NCBI RefSeq assembly: GCF_900163785.1
Contig: NZ_FUKN01000012.1
Span: 159,533 to 223,532, forward strand
Length of the DNA stretch: 64,000 nucleotides
Origin: Psychrobacter sp. JB385
Lineage (GTDB): Bacteria > Pseudomonadota > Gammaproteobacteria > Pseudomonadales > Moraxellaceae
Reading direction: 5' to 3'
Below, piece after piece: positions 48,573 through 58,500 of this stretch. Each line of letters begins with the position of its first letter. The stretch's first letter is position 1. A program made the position numbers and the translations under genes. Under the pieces are notes generated by a model. That model was not told the DNA's origin, made no database searches, and saw nothing but the letters and a program-made list of their open reading frames with translations.

Positions 48573-48602
48573 CCCCTTATCATACGCAAGTACGATAAGG
48601 GG
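48573..48602. terminator. Inverted repeat between fabF and the coiled-coil gene
   Basis: CCCCTTATC (48573-48581) pairs with GATAAGGGG (48594-48602). On the minus strand it is followed by TAATTTTT, so it may end fabF transcription, although it lies within 20 bases of the next start. Confidence 0.55.
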
Positions 48603-48655
48603 CTGCAAGTGGACAAACGTAGCCAATCTGACAACAACGTTACAACGTAAGAATG

Positions 48656-48676
48656 ACACACGTTGACAGCGTGTGT
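48656..48676. other. 7-bp stem hairpin just after fabF
   Basis: ACACACG (48656-48662) pairs with CGTGTGT (48670-48676) directly after the fabF stop; there is no T-run, so it may be a mRNA 3' stem or a protein site. Confidence 0.4.
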
Positions 48677-48679
48677 AGA

Positions 48680-50059
48680 TTATTGAGTGATAGGCCAGCG
48701 TGCAAAGATTAATGAGCCATTGGTGCCACCGAATCCAAAACTATTGGAAACTGCATACTGTAGGTTTTGGACTTTGCGTGATTCATTGGCCACATAATCA
48801 AGATTACAGTTGTCCTCAACATTATCTAAGTTGATGGTTGGCGGTACATGCTGATGCTGTAGGGCAAGGACGGTGAAGATGGCTTCAATACCACCAGCGG
48901 CTCCCAGTAAATGCCCAGTCATAGACTTGGTTGAACTCACCAAGATACTGTCTTTCACTGGGGCAAATACCGTTTCGATGGCGATTGATTCAGCCACGTC
49001 ACCCGCAGGCGTGCTCGTACCATGTGCATTGACATAACCAACCGCGTCAGGCTCGATACCAGCATCTTTCAATGCATTTTTCATTGCTCTTGCTGCGCCG
49101 CTACCATCTTCTGGTGGCGCTGTGATATGACTGGCATCATCACTCATACCGAATCCGACCAGCTCTGCTAGAATCGTGGCACCGCGTGCTTTGGCGTGGG
49201 CAAGGCTTTCTAAGACCACCATACCTGCGCCATCACCAAGCACAAACCCATCACGGTCTTTATCAAAAGGACGTGAGGCTTTGGTTGGTTCGTCATTGCG
49301 AGTCGATAGGGCGTGCATGGCACCAAAACCTGCCATACCAAGTGGGCTAGAGCCTTTTTCGCTACCGCCAGCCAGCATCACATCAGCATCACCGTAGGCA
49401 ATCAGACGAGCGGCAAGACCCATCGCGTGCGTGGCAGTGGTACAAGCTGTCGATGTGGCAAGATTGGGACCTTGTAACTTGTGCTTAATGGCGACCAATC
49501 CTGCTGCCATATTGACAATAGAGCCTGGGATGATAAACGGTGAGACTTTGGTCGCGCCTTTTTCGTGCAGCATATCGCGACTGTTTTCAATGGTTTGGAT
49601 ACCACCAATACCTGAGCCTAGGATAATACCAAAACGCTCTTGAGCAACGTCTTTGACAGGACTGTCCGCTGCACTGACTTCATCAATGAAGCCTGCGTCT
49701 TTCAATGCCATTGATGAGGCCGCAATACCATAATGAATAAATTCATCATAGCGACGTGCGTCTTTAGCACTCATATATTGTTTGGCATCGAAGTCTTTTA
49801 CAACGCCTGCAATTTGTGCACGGTATTCTGTTGCATCAAAATGAGTAATGGCTGTAATACCGCTATCGCCTTTGAGTAGGCTTGTCCATGAGCTATCCAC
49901 GTCTAGACCAAGCGGTGTGATAGCGCCCATACCGGTGATCACCACTCGCAGGTCATCAGAGCGTTCGTAGTGAGGCGGCTTATGGCGCGTTTTCTGTTCT
50001 GGAGCAGCATCAGTATTATTTGCAGCTTGCACGGAAGGTGAATTGCTGTGTTGGCTCAT
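48680..50059 (-). CDS. fabF: Beta-ketoacyl-ACP synthase II (FabF)
   Basis: The 459-residue thiolase-fold enzyme elongates fatty acids, including the temperature-sensitive step from C16:1 to C18:1. The ITGMGAITPLG start of the family follows a 38-residue N-terminal extension. The nucleophile sits in TACTTATHAMG, and the two catalytic His in NAHGTSTPAGD and MTGHLLGAAGG, with the Phe gate region NSFGFGGTNGSL. It is not next to acpP or fabG, which is a departure from E. coli. GGATAT precedes the ATG. Confidence 0.92.
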   Translation of the reverse strand: MSQHSNSPSVQAANNTDAAPEQKTRHKPPHYERSDDLRVVITGMGAITPLGLDVDSSWTSLLKGDSGITAITHFDATEYRAQIAGVVKDFDAKQYMSAKDARRYDEFIHYGIAASSMALKDAGFIDEVSAADSPVKDVAQERFGIILGSGIGGIQTIENSRDMLHEKGATKVSPFIIPGSIVNMAAGLVAIKHKLQGPNLATSTACTTATHAMGLAARLIAYGDADVMLAGGSEKGSSPLGMAGFGAMHALSTRNDEPTKASRPFDKDRDGFVLGDGAGMVVLESLAHAKARGATILAELVGFGMSDDASHITAPPEDGSGAARAMKNALKDAGIEPDAVGYVNAHGTSTPAGDVAESIAIETVFAPVKDSILVSSTKSMTGHLLGAAGGIEAIFTVLALQHQHVPPTINLDNVEDNCNLDYVANESRKVQNLQYAVSNSFGFGGTNGSLIFARWPITQ

Positions 50060-50208
50060 GCGATATATCCTATACTTATGGTCCTAAGAGGATGATGTTT
50101 TCCTAATATTTTAATGTGATAACGTGAAGTTATTTATAACGCTATCACTATATTTTGGCAACCATTATAAAACACATTAGTTTACGCATGTAAACTTAAA
50201 TGAACTGG

Positions 50209-51567
50209 TCAGGCAAAACAAACTTGACCCAATACCACGCTTTTGTTTGCACCCGTGACTTCGGGCAAATTACCCGATTCACCCATCAACGTCTGCCTTG
50301 ACAACCACGCAAACGCAACGGCCTCTACCCATGTCGGATCAAGTCCCAAACTTGCGGTAGTAGCCACAGTGCAATGCGGCAAGTTCACCTGCAAACGCTC
50401 AATTAAATAATCATTAAGCGCACCGCCGCCGCATACGTAGATGGCACCGCAGTCTTGCTTCTCTTGATGTAAGACTTGCTTGATTTGGACACTGGCACTA
50501 ATCGCCGTCAGCTCGGTCAAGGTGGCTTGCACATCTGCTGATGAGTAGCGCGTATAAACAGACGCTTGATCGAATTTTTGTAGCTCATCTTGTAGCCATT
50601 CTAGATTAAAGTCTTCACGGCCAGTGCTTTTGGGATAAGGTTTAGCAAAAAACGGATGCTCTAAAAGCTGATTCAATAGCGGCTCAACGATTTGTCCTGA
50701 CTGCGCCCATGCACCGCCTGCGTCATAATCTTTGTCGGTATGCAATGTCGTCCATGCATCTAGTAACAGATTGGCAGGACCGGTGTCATAACCAATCACG
50801 CGACTTGGTTGATGATTTGCCGTTGCACTAGCTACAGCTGGCAAGACGGTTATGTTGGCGATACCGCCCAAGTTTAATAGGACACGCGTATTGTCATTGG
50901 TGGTAAATAGCGCTTGATGAAAAGCGGGTACTAAGGGCGCACCTTGTCCACCAACTGCCATATCACGGCGGCGAAAATCACTGACCACGCTAATACCAGT
51001 ACGCTCAGCGATGATATTGCCATCGACCAGTTGTAAGCTAAAACCCATGTGCGGACGATGGCGGACGGTTTGTCCATGACAACCAATCGCCAAAACTGCC
51101 TCTACGTCTACTTGAGCTTGCTGCAATAAAGTATTGACCACGTGACTGGCAAACTCACCATACTCACGACTGGCCCAGCCAAACCAATCCAACTCGCTGC
51201 TGGGCTCGTTCGCTGCTGGTGTTAATTGATTCACACCATTTGGCTGGCAGAGCGCCAACAATACCTCACGCAGTCGTGGTGGAAAATCTTGGCTATAAGT
51301 GGCCAATAGTCGCATGGGCTGCTGTGCCTCACCTTCATGATTGACTGAGTCGCTAAATTGGCAAAGAACCGCATCCATACCATCCAAGCTTGTGCCCGAC
51401 ATCATGCCGATGTATAAGCCATCATCGAAGTTTTCAAACACCGTTTGCTCAAGTGCTTCGGTCAAAGTGGCATAGTTTAAGTCATCGTTATGGTGCATGT
51501 GGTCGTCTAAACCACCAGTGACACTTAAATCTACATCGGTATCAATCATCGATACGGGCTTGGTCAT
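50209..51567 (-). CDS. anmK: Anhydro-N-acetylmuramic acid kinase
   Basis: AnmK phosphorylates and opens 1,6-anhydroMurNAc from recycled peptidoglycan. Conserved blocks are present: YIGMMSGTSLDGMDAVLC, HGQTVRHRP, SDFRRRDMAVGGQGAPLVPAFH, LLNLGGIANITV, GYDTGPANLLLDAW, KSTGREDFN and CGGGALND. The protein is 452 residues, about 80 longer than E. coli AnmK; part of the excess is an acidic N-terminal tail of about 50 residues before the kinase fold. It is divergent from tyrS. Confidence 0.93.
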   Translation of the reverse strand: MTKPVSMIDTDVDLSVTGGLDDHMHHNDDLNYATLTEALEQTVFENFDDGLYIGMMSGTSLDGMDAVLCQFSDSVNHEGEAQQPMRLLATYSQDFPPRLREVLLALCQPNGVNQLTPAANEPSSELDWFGWASREYGEFASHVVNTLLQQAQVDVEAVLAIGCHGQTVRHRPHMGFSLQLVDGNIIAERTGISVVSDFRRRDMAVGGQGAPLVPAFHQALFTTNDNTRVLLNLGGIANITVLPAVASATANHQPSRVIGYDTGPANLLLDAWTTLHTDKDYDAGGAWAQSGQIVEPLLNQLLEHPFFAKPYPKSTGREDFNLEWLQDELQKFDQASVYTRYSSADVQATLTELTAISASVQIKQVLHQEKQDCGAIYVCGGGALNDYLIERLQVNLPHCTVATTASLGLDPTWVEAVAFAWLSRQTLMGESGNLPEVTGANKSVVLGQVCFA

Positions 51568-51686
51568 GGCAATTTACCTTAAAAAACGCTAGTATATCTG
51601 CCAAATTCTAACATTTTTTGACGGCTGCGATATTTTAAATAGCCCAAGTGCATTTACCCATTGATAAAGACCATTAAGAGATTCTC

Positions 51687-52901
51687 ATGACCACTCAGAC
51701 TTACACCTTAGAAGAACAGCTTGCCCTTATCCAGCGCGGCACACAAGAAATCCTATCGGAAGAAGATTTGGTTGCCAAACTAAAACTTAATCGTCCGCTA
51801 CGTATCAAAGCGGGTTTTGATCCTACGGCACCTGACTTACACTTAGGTCACACGGTTTTGATTAATAAGCTCAAGCACTTTCAAGACTTGGGTCATGAGA
51901 TTTATTTTTTAATTGGCGATTATACGGCCAAGATTGGTGATCCCTCTGGTAAGAACAGCACGCGCCCACCATTGACCGATGAGCAAATCAAAGCCAACGC
52001 CACCACCTACGCAGAGCAAGTATTCAAAATCTTGGACAAAGAAAAAACCCGTGTGGTTTTTAACTCTGAGTGGTTCAACGACATGACAGCAGCAGATATG
52101 ATTCAGCTTGCTAGCCAGCAAACGGTCTCACGTATGCTTGAGCGCGATGACTTCTCTAAGCGCTATGCGTCGCAAACGCCAATCTCTATTCATGAGTTTC
52201 TTTACCCATTGGTGCAAGGCTATGATTCTATTGCGCTCAAAGCCGATGTCGAGCTTGGCGGTACCGATCAAACCTTTAACTTATTGATGGGACGCACCTT
52301 GCAAGGTCGCTACGGTCAAGAGTCGCAAGTGTGTATCACTGTCCCAATCTTAGAGGGTTTGGATGGTGTCAATAAAATGTCTAAGTCACTCGGTAACTAT
52401 GTCGCCATCTATGATGCGCCAGGTACCATGTACCAAAAAATCTTGTCAATGCCAGACACCTTGATTCATCGCTATTTTGAGTTCTTAAGCTTTAAACCAA
52501 TGGAAGATATCGAAGCATTGATGAGCGAGATGGAAGCGGGTCGCAACCCACAAGAAATCAAACGCATTTTGGCTGAAGAATTGATCGAGCGTTTCCATGA
52601 TGCGGATGCGGCGGCCAACGCGCATAAATCAGCGGGCAATGTGCTTGCCGATGGTGAGTTGCCAGTTGATTTACCAGAAGTGACGTTAACGCTTGAAGAT
52701 GGTCAAGAGGCTTTATTTATCACGCAAATATTGAACCAAGCAGGCTTGACTAAGAATAGTGCAGCGGCAAAAGACATGCTAAAACGCAATGCAGTAAAAG
52801 TAGACGGTGAAGAGGTCAATGCAGGCTTTAGCTTAACCTCAGGTCAGACGGTCGTCATCCAAGCTGGCAAGAAAGCCTATGCTAAAGTGACGGTAGGTTG
52901 A
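51687..52901 (+). CDS. tyrS: Tyrosine-tRNA ligase
   Basis: The 404-residue class I synthetase charges tRNA-Tyr. The HIGH motif appears as HLGHTV within [20 protein letters not shown], the KMSKS motif within [13 protein letters not shown], and the C-terminal S4 RNA-binding domain runs from about 340 ([19 protein letters not shown]). It belongs to the TyrZ-like form. The stop overlaps nothing but is only one base before the next gene, so the two are translationally close. Confidence 0.96.
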   Translation: MTTQTYTLEEQLALIQRGTQEILSEEDLVAKLKLNRPLRIKAGFDPTAPDLHLGHTVLINKLKHFQDLGHEIYFLIGDYTAKIGDPSGKNSTRPPLTDEQIKANATTYAEQVFKILDKEKTRVVFNSEWFNDMTAADMIQLASQQTVSRMLERDDFSKRYASQTPISIHEFLYPLVQGYDSIALKADVELGGTDQTFNLLMGRTLQGRYGQESQVCITVPILEGLDGVNKMSKSLGNYVAIYDAPGTMYQKILSMPDTLIHRYFEFLSFKPMEDIEALMSEMEAGRNPQEIKRILAEELIERFHDADAAANAHKSAGNVLADGELPVDLPEVTLTLEDGQEALFITQILNQAGLTKNSAAAKDMLKRNAVKVDGEEVNAGFSLTSGQTVVIQAGKKAYAKVTVG

Positions 52902-52902
52902 T

Positions 52903-53673
52903 ATGGATAATATTAAACGTTTTAAAAAAGTCAAAGAAGAATTTGAAAACCTAGAGTATGAAGACAAGTTAAAGCTTGATAAATTGTCTAGACAGTTAGT
53001 AATGCTTATTGAAAATATATTACCAGAGAAACCGAAATATGCGGCTGAGTTTCAGCTTCTAAAATTTAGAATTAATTCAGCTTTTATGAATGAGAATGAT
53101 CAACGTATAAGATGGGCTTTAGATAAGCAAAAGACAATTAATTTAATAGATGTTATTGTCGAAGAGCTTGAACATTTTCCAAAAAAAGCTGAGGTCAAGG
53201 AACTTGATCAAATACATAAAATAGCTAACTCCTTTAAAGTTTTCATCGTTCACGGTCATGATGACGGTGCTAAAAACGAAGTAGCAAGGTTTGTTGAAAA
53301 ACTTGGACTTGAAGCGGTTATTCTTCACGAGCAAGTGAATTCAGGTGACACCATTATAGAGAAGCTAGAAAAACATATGGATGTTGGTTTTGCGATTGTG
53401 CTTTATACCTCATGTGATATTGGTGGAGTGAAAACTGAACCAGACAAGCTAAAACCAAGAGCAAGACAAAATGTTGTTTTTGAGCATGGACTTTTAATTG
53501 GAAAAATTGGTCGTGCCAATGTTATTGCCCTTGTAAAAGAAGAAGTTGAAATTCCAAATGATGTATCAGGCGTAGTGTATGAAACTATGGACAGTAAAGG
53601 TGCTTGGAAATTTCAACTTGCAAGAGAAATAAAAGCATCGGGCTATGATATTGATATGAACAAGGTTTATTAA
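52903..53673 (+). CDS. Stand-alone TIR-like (PF10137-type) nucleotide-binding protein
   Basis: The 256-residue protein starts one base after the tyrS stop. Residues 1-105 are helical and without a known motif. Residues 112-250 match the TIR-like 'predicted nucleotide-binding' family (PF10137, CAP12-like): KVFIVHGHDDGAKNEVARFVEKLGLEAVILHE, SGDTIIEKLEK, FAIVLYTSCD, RARQNVVFEHGLLIGKIGR. Glu194 in VVFEHG is the likely catalytic Glu of NAD+-cleaving members. Codon use is AT-rich compared with tyrS. Family members act in antiphage immunity by depleting NAD+; no cyclase partner is visible here. Function is inferred. Confidence 0.85.
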   Translation: MDNIKRFKKVKEEFENLEYEDKLKLDKLSRQLVMLIENILPEKPKYAAEFQLLKFRINSAFMNENDQRIRWALDKQKTINLIDVIVEELEHFPKKAEVKELDQIHKIANSFKVFIVHGHDDGAKNEVARFVEKLGLEAVILHEQVNSGDTIIEKLEKHMDVGFAIVLYTSCDIGGVKTEPDKLKPRARQNVVFEHGLLIGKIGRANVIALVKEEVEIPNDVSGVVYETMDSKGAWKFQLAREIKASGYDIDMNKVY

Positions 53674-53675
53674 AA

Positions 53676-53897
53676 ATGAATATCCCCCACGGTATCTATC
53701 GCCACTATAAAGGCAGTCTTTATCAAGTGCTGCATACGGCGCAGCACTCAGAAACCGAAGAGTCGCTTGTGGTATACCGTTGTCTTTACGGTGAGTATGG
53801 CGTTTGGGTAAGACCGCTTGCGATGTTTACAGAAACAGTTACAATTGATGGTCAAAAAGTACCACGCTTCGAGCTGATTCAAGCGTTGGCTGATTAG
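53676..53897 (+). CDS. DUF1653 protein
   Basis: A 73-residue cytoplasmic protein with the DUF1653 pattern: GIYRHYKGSLYQVLHTAQHSETEESLVVYR, LYGEYGVWVRPLAMFTETV and PRFELI. The function of the family is unknown. It begins two bases after the TIR-like gene, and its base composition is like tyrS. This suggests the ancestral order was tyrS-DUF1653 and that the TIR-like gene was inserted between them (inference). Confidence 0.85.
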   Translation: MNIPHGIYRHYKGSLYQVLHTAQHSETEESLVVYRCLYGEYGVWVRPLAMFTETVTIDGQKVPRFELIQALAD

Positions 53898-54065
53898 CAT
53901 TGGTGCAATCTAAAATCGTTATGCTAATGGCTATGCGTGACTGGGATAAATTTTTCATCGCCTCTATGACAATAGCAAGCAAGGAAAAGACATACCAGTC
54001 ACAGAGTATGGATTCTAAAATACGTGTGCCATGATTTTGGGTGATGTATCAATCATTGAACAAAT

Positions 54066-54096
54066 AAAAAAAGCGACTTTTGGAGTCGCTTTTTTC
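54066..54096. terminator. Intrinsic terminator at the end of the tyrS operon
   Basis: AAAAAAGCGACT pairs with AGTCGCTTTTTT around a 5-base loop, between convergent genes, usable in both directions. Confidence 0.92.
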
Positions 54097-54127
54097 TTAA
54101 GAAGCCATTGGTCAGTTTAAAGAGCCA

Positions 54128-54964
54128 TTAGCTATTTAAAAAATCAATCAATACTTCATTAAATTCTTCGGCGTGGGTCACATTGATGCCATGCGGGCCA
54201 CCTTCTACCACATACAATTGACTATCCGCAATCATATCATGCGAGCGTTGTCCACTGGCTTCTAGCGGTACAACTTGATCGGCATTGCCATGTATGACTA
54301 ATGTCGGTACATCGAACGCTTTTAAATCTTCGCGAAAATCTGTATAGGCAAAGGATTTCACACAATCATAAGTGGCTTTAGGTGAAGCAAATGCCGCAAT
54401 ATCGCGATTATACAAACGCATAGGTTTACTGACCAACAGCTTGCCGTCTTTTGGCGTAAAGAAATTCTTCGTAAAGTCATTTAAGAAGGCAATTCGATCC
54501 TCACGCACACCGTCCAAAAACGCTTGAATGTCTGCATCTTCAAGACCGCCATCAGGATTGTCATCGGCTTTGTACAAATATGGGGGAACGGCAGAGGCGA
54601 GCACTGCCTTACTGATACGCTCTGAGCCATATTTGCCGAGGTAGCGCGCCACTTCACCGCCGCCCATCGAGAATCCAACAAGGGTGGCATCGTTAAGATC
54701 AAGCGTCTCCATTAGTGCTTTTAAATCTTGGGCCAGAGTGTCGTAGTCGTAGCCTTCCCAAGGCTTAGACGACTGACCAAAGCCGCGTCTGTCATAGGTG
54801 ATGACTTGATAGCCAGCTTCAACCAATGCAGGAAGCTGTGCTTCCCAAGCACGTCCACTCAGTGGCCAGCCATGAATCAATACAATAGGCTTACCACTGC
54901 CTTGAACTTCGTAATACAAATCAATAGGGTCATCATTCTGGGTTGCAACCGTTACGTAGGGCAT
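54128..54964 (-). CDS. Alpha/beta hydrolase of the perhydrolase/chloroperoxidase type
   Basis: The 278-residue enzyme shows the oxyanion region IVLIHGWPLSGRAWE, DRRGFGQSSKPWEGYDYDT, the nucleophile elbow VGFSMGGGEVARYL, the acid site VIHGNADQVVPL and the His in EGGPHGIN. This order fits cofactor-free haloperoxidase / arylesterase-like hydrolases. The physiological substrate cannot be told. AAAAGGATAAGAC precedes the ATG. It is convergent with the DUF1653 gene. Confidence 0.88.
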   Translation of the reverse strand: MPYVTVATQNDDPIDLYYEVQGSGKPIVLIHGWPLSGRAWEAQLPALVEAGYQVITYDRRGFGQSSKPWEGYDYDTLAQDLKALMETLDLNDATLVGFSMGGGEVARYLGKYGSERISKAVLASAVPPYLYKADDNPDGGLEDADIQAFLDGVREDRIAFLNDFTKNFFTPKDGKLLVSKPMRLYNRDIAAFASPKATYDCVKSFAYTDFREDLKAFDVPTLVIHGNADQVVPLEASGQRSHDMIADSQLYVVEGGPHGINVTHAEEFNEVLIDFLNS

Positions 54965-55182
54965 TGTCTTATCCTTTTGAAATTATTATATTTTTACTAC
55001 TCATAAGTGATACTTACTCGTGTCTTTTTATTGGCTTAGTACTTATCTGACTAATGTTTGTTTAATCCATTGCTGTTCAGATTGGTATCGATTTTTAGTA
55101 TAAAACCAGCCAAAGCTCATTGCTATGATAAGTCGTAAAGTTATAGTAGTAATTATGAAGTGGTTGTGTAAAACCCTAGTGA

Positions 55183-56136
55183 CTATTGTAGAAATTCTTT
55201 TAATTTTTTAAAAAATTGAATAGGCTCATCGATAGGCACCGCGTGACCTGAATGCGGTAGAATAATATCGGTAGCGTTGGGTAACATCTTTGTGATTTGC
55301 TGCTGATAATGGGGATCGTATAACGCTGACTTGCCACCGATAAGACTAACGACTGGAATAGTCACATCTTTTGTGACAGAGCGAAAATCGTAAGGTATCG
55401 CCAAATACGCTTGTAGACAGCGCATCTTATGTTGCCAAGTCGTGTGATTATAAAACGCAAGCTTGTGATCGTTTTGATGAGTCAATACTTGCACAAGTGC
55501 TTTTGAGCGCGAACGACTTACTGATAATAGTGAAAACAAGCGTTCAACATCCGTCACTCGGCGCTTGAGTGCAAAGGGCAGGTGCGTAAAGTGCTCAACT
55601 TGTGCGTAGGGTAATGTCATATCAACAATATCTTGTAAGATACCAAACACTTCTTCTTGCCGAGCACCAAATAACCCGCCATGCCAATCTGATTGGTTGT
55701 GAATCACAGGGCTTTGATCGATGTTTAGATAACGGCTGACGCGAGAGACACCAAAATAAGTAAAGTAAGACCACATGACTAGTGCACCCATAGAAATGGC
55801 TGCGATGGGGAGCGACGCTACTTGGCGAGTCAGACAAATGTGTTCAATCACAAGGTTTGTATCCTCAGCGTATTGGCGTATGAAGTCAAACTGAGTGAGT
55901 TTGCTCTTCTTTGCCGCGCCAAACCCTCGAAAATGCGGTAAGTAAAATTGATACTGTCCCGTTAACGGTAAAATAAATGGCAAAAACTCACGTGCATCCA
56001 TCCCATAAGCATGTAGCATCAGGACAGGTTTGCCACTGCCAATGACAGAAACTGGCAGTACCGCGCCATCAGCTGTTTTTATATAGATTGTCTGTAATTG
56101 ATATGACAAGGAAAGGGACAGAAGAATTTTTTTCAT
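55183..56136 (-). CDS. Alpha/beta hydrolase of unknown substrate
   Basis: The 317-residue protein has VLMLHAYGMDAREFLPF, FRGFGAAKK, the nucleophile elbow AAISMGALVMW, VVSLIGGKSALYDP for the acid and PHSGHAVPID for the His, all in correct order. The elbow is A-I-S-M-G rather than G-x-S-x-G, which is allowed. It may begin with a weak signal-like helix (MKKILLSLSLSYQ). No neighbour suggests a substrate. Confidence 0.82.
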   Translation of the reverse strand: MKKILLSLSLSYQLQTIYIKTADGAVLPVSVIGSGKPVLMLHAYGMDAREFLPFILPLTGQYQFYLPHFRGFGAAKKSKLTQFDFIRQYAEDTNLVIEHICLTRQVASLPIAAISMGALVMWSYFTYFGVSRVSRYLNIDQSPVIHNQSDWHGGLFGARQEEVFGILQDIVDMTLPYAQVEHFTHLPFALKRRVTDVERLFSLLSVSRSRSKALVQVLTHQNDHKLAFYNHTTWQHKMRCLQAYLAIPYDFRSVTKDVTIPVVSLIGGKSALYDPHYQQQITKMLPNATDIILPHSGHAVPIDEPIQFFKKLKEFLQ

Positions 56137-56327
56137 ACAAGGACATCACTTTGGGTTATGAGGCCATCTGTTGATATATTGAGACACATCACTACAAAAT
56201 GGACTTTACCGCGAATAAAAGACTACTATATTGAAACAACATCTGACCATAGCACAAAACTTGGCCAATGGTAAAAGCGCTAACACTGGGAGCGGATAAC
56301 TGGTGAAATCAATAGGAACATAAGTAT

Positions 56328-56996
56328 ATGAGCAAATTGACGTTATCGTTACTTGATAGTAGCCTCTATCCGCAAATCTGGCAGCAGCAAACCTTTAGCA
56401 GTCCGCAAGATTTTTTGATAGCGATGCTGACAGGGCGTATCACACCAGATGCGCAGACATTTACCAAGCAGCTGCTTGCAAACGACGTTTATATAGAGTG
56501 GGTCAATACCACAGTGTTTGGACGTTACTTGCACAGGCAATTTACGGCGTACTCTCAGCAAACAGAAGACAGCTTCAATACCGATATGCCTGCATTGTTT
56601 CGGCAAGAGCTGACGCGGCACGCACAGTATTTACCACAAGAGCAGACACTCTTTTTTGCAGGGGATTTGCCAAAAAGCGTGCGACAAACCAAGCTCCTTA
56701 CCACCACAGTCAATCCCGCCACCGTCATAGCCAATGCAAAAAAAATGATAGAAACGAAGACTACAAACGGCTCAAAGATGATTGTTAATGAGATAAAAAT
56801 CACGGGTAAGCAAGTATTAGGATTTCCCATACGTCACAACAAACGCACCAGCGATAGCTTGCGAAATGAAGTCCTGATTTTAGATTTTCAGGATTTACGA
56901 TTGGTCAATGAGAGAATCATCGAGGATGTAAAAAAAAGCAACATAGCGTCTATGTTGATAGAAACTATGTTGCTTCGATCTTACGAATTACGTTGA
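56328..56996 (+). CDS. Unknown protein, possibly ADP-ribosyltransferase-like
   Basis: The 222-residue protein is not recognised. Features: a helical first half with many Gln and Phe; then LFFAGDLPKSV, TTTVNPATVIANAKKMIE, KITGKQVLGFPIRHN and RNEVLILDFQDLRLVNERII. This beta-strand order with a final 'E-V-L-I-L' strand is faintly like ADP-ribosyltransferase folds (R..., STS, E-x-E), but key residues are not conserved. A gene of this sort may be accessory. GGAACATAAG precedes the ATG. Confidence 0.5.
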   Translation: MSKLTLSLLDSSLYPQIWQQQTFSSPQDFLIAMLTGRITPDAQTFTKQLLANDVYIEWVNTTVFGRYLHRQFTAYSQQTEDSFNTDMPALFRQELTRHAQYLPQEQTLFFAGDLPKSVRQTKLLTTTVNPATVIANAKKMIETKTTNGSKMIVNEIKITGKQVLGFPIRHNKRTSDSLRNEVLILDFQDLRLVNERIIEDVKKSNIASMLIETMLLRSYELR

Positions 56997-57023
56997 TAGG
57001 CTTTATCGTGAGATAAAGGTTTA

Positions 57024-57773
57024 CTAGCCTTGCTTGGCAATCGTCAAACCATTATAGGTTTGTGCCACTGGCATCACTTCCAAACGATTGACATTGATAT
57101 GCGCAGGCGACTCAATCAACCACAGTAATATATCGCCGATATCTTCACCGGTCATGGTTTTAAAGCCATCATATACTTTAGCCGCTTTATCATCATCACC
57201 GTGATAGCGCACATTTGAAAACTCAGTACCTGCGACTACGCCTGGTTCAAGGTTGGTCACACGCACCTGCGTACCGATAAGATCAGCGCGCAAGTTTAAG
57301 CTGAACTGTTTGACAAAGGCTTTGGTTGCGCCATACACATTGCCACCAAAGTATGGCCAGTTGCCCGCAATCGAGCCGACATTGATGATATAGCCGCTGT
57401 CACGATCCACCATCGCTGGCAAGACAGCATGAGTCAATGCCATTAGACCTTTAACATTGGTATCGGTCATGCGCATCCAGTCATCGAGATTGGCTTTGTG
57501 CGCAGGCTCTGTACCGAGTGCCAATCCTGCATTGTTGACCAAGACATCGATTGGTTTGAAGTCATCAGGCAAGTCAGCAATGATTTGCGGGATAGATGCC
57601 GTATCACTCACATCCATCACCACAGGTAAAAAGTTCTCACCCAAAGTTTCTGCCAAGGCGTTGAGCTTATCGATACGTCTGGCGCAACCGATCACGCGAT
57701 GACCTTTTGCGACCAAACGCTCAGCCAGTGCTTTACCAAAACCTGCGCTTGCGCCTGTGATCAATACGTTCAT
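57024..57773 (-). CDS. SDR family oxidoreductase (YdfG-like)
   Basis: The 249-residue NADP-binding protein has the cofactor motif VLITGASAGFGKALAE, VLVNNAGLALG, the catalytic Ser in NVGSIAGNWPY and Tyr/Lys in VYGATKAFVKQF. The overall sequence is closest to YdfG, an NADP-dependent 3-hydroxy acid dehydrogenase that oxidises serine and similar compounds (and reduces malonic semialdehyde). It lies 67 bp after upp on the same strand and may share its transcript. Confidence 0.88.
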   Translation of the reverse strand: MNVLITGASAGFGKALAERLVAKGHRVIGCARRIDKLNALAETLGENFLPVVMDVSDTASIPQIIADLPDDFKPIDVLVNNAGLALGTEPAHKANLDDWMRMTDTNVKGLMALTHAVLPAMVDRDSGYIINVGSIAGNWPYFGGNVYGATKAFVKQFSLNLRADLIGTQVRVTNLEPGVVAGTEFSNVRYHGDDDKAAKVYDGFKTMTGEDIGDILLWLIESPAHINVNRLEVMPVAQTYNGLTIAKQG

Positions 57774-57840
57774 TGTCTGTCCTTATTATTGATACTGTGT
57801 GCTTTTTTATAATCTTGATGATGGCTTATCTGAGTATTAT

Positions 57841-58500
57841 TTATCGATTTGACAGTTGTTTACCAAAGATTTTATCACCCGCATCACCCAGACCTGGAAT
57901 GATATAACCGTGCTCATCTAAATGACTGTCTAGTGCAGCGGTATAAATGGTCACGTCAGGATGTGCTTCATTGACCAAACGTACGCCTTCAGGTGCCGCA
58001 ACCAAAACCAACGCTTTAATATTCGTACAGCCGTTTTTCTTTAGCATCTCGATGGTGGCAACCATTGATCCACCCGTGGCAAGCATTGGATCAATGATAA
58101 GCGCAGGACGTTTGTCCATGTGACTCACGAATTTTTCAAAGAAAGGGACTGGTTGCAAGGTTTCTTCATCGCGCTGTAGACCAACTACAGAAATTTTGGC
58201 AGTAGGGATCAAGTCGAGCACGCCATCAAGCATGCCAATACCTGCGCGCAAAATCGGTACGATCGTCGCCGTCTTACCGATGATTTGCTCCCCCGTGATT
58301 TCGCCACACCAGCCTTGCATTGGGAAAGTCTCAATCTCAAAATCACGACTCGCTTCATAAGCCATCAAGCGTGCAAGCTCTTTAGTCAATGTACGAAATT
58401 TATAAGTACTACAGTCTTTTTCGCGCATGAGGCTGAGTTTATGACGGACTAGTGGATGATCAATTACCGTAATGTTTAAATCGTTATTTAAGTCACTCAT
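57841..58500 (-). CDS. upp: Uracil phosphoribosyltransferase
   Basis: The ATG at 58500 with AGAG before it gives 219 residues, close to the usual 208. The enzyme converts uracil and PRPP to UMP. Seen are [57 protein letters not shown], the PRPP motif [14 protein letters not shown] and VLVAAPEGV, with a final GDAGDKIFG. It is divergent from a uracil-DNA-glycosylase-like gene. Confidence 0.96.
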   Translation of the reverse strand: MSDLNNDLNITVIDHPLVRHKLSLMREKDCSTYKFRTLTKELARLMAYEASRDFEIETFPMQGWCGEITGEQIIGKTATIVPILRAGIGMLDGVLDLIPTAKISVVGLQRDEETLQPVPFFEKFVSHMDKRPALIIDPMLATGGSMVATIEMLKKNGCTNIKALVLVAAPEGVRLVNEAHPDVTIYTAALDSHLDEHGYIIPGLGDAGDKIFGKQLSNR

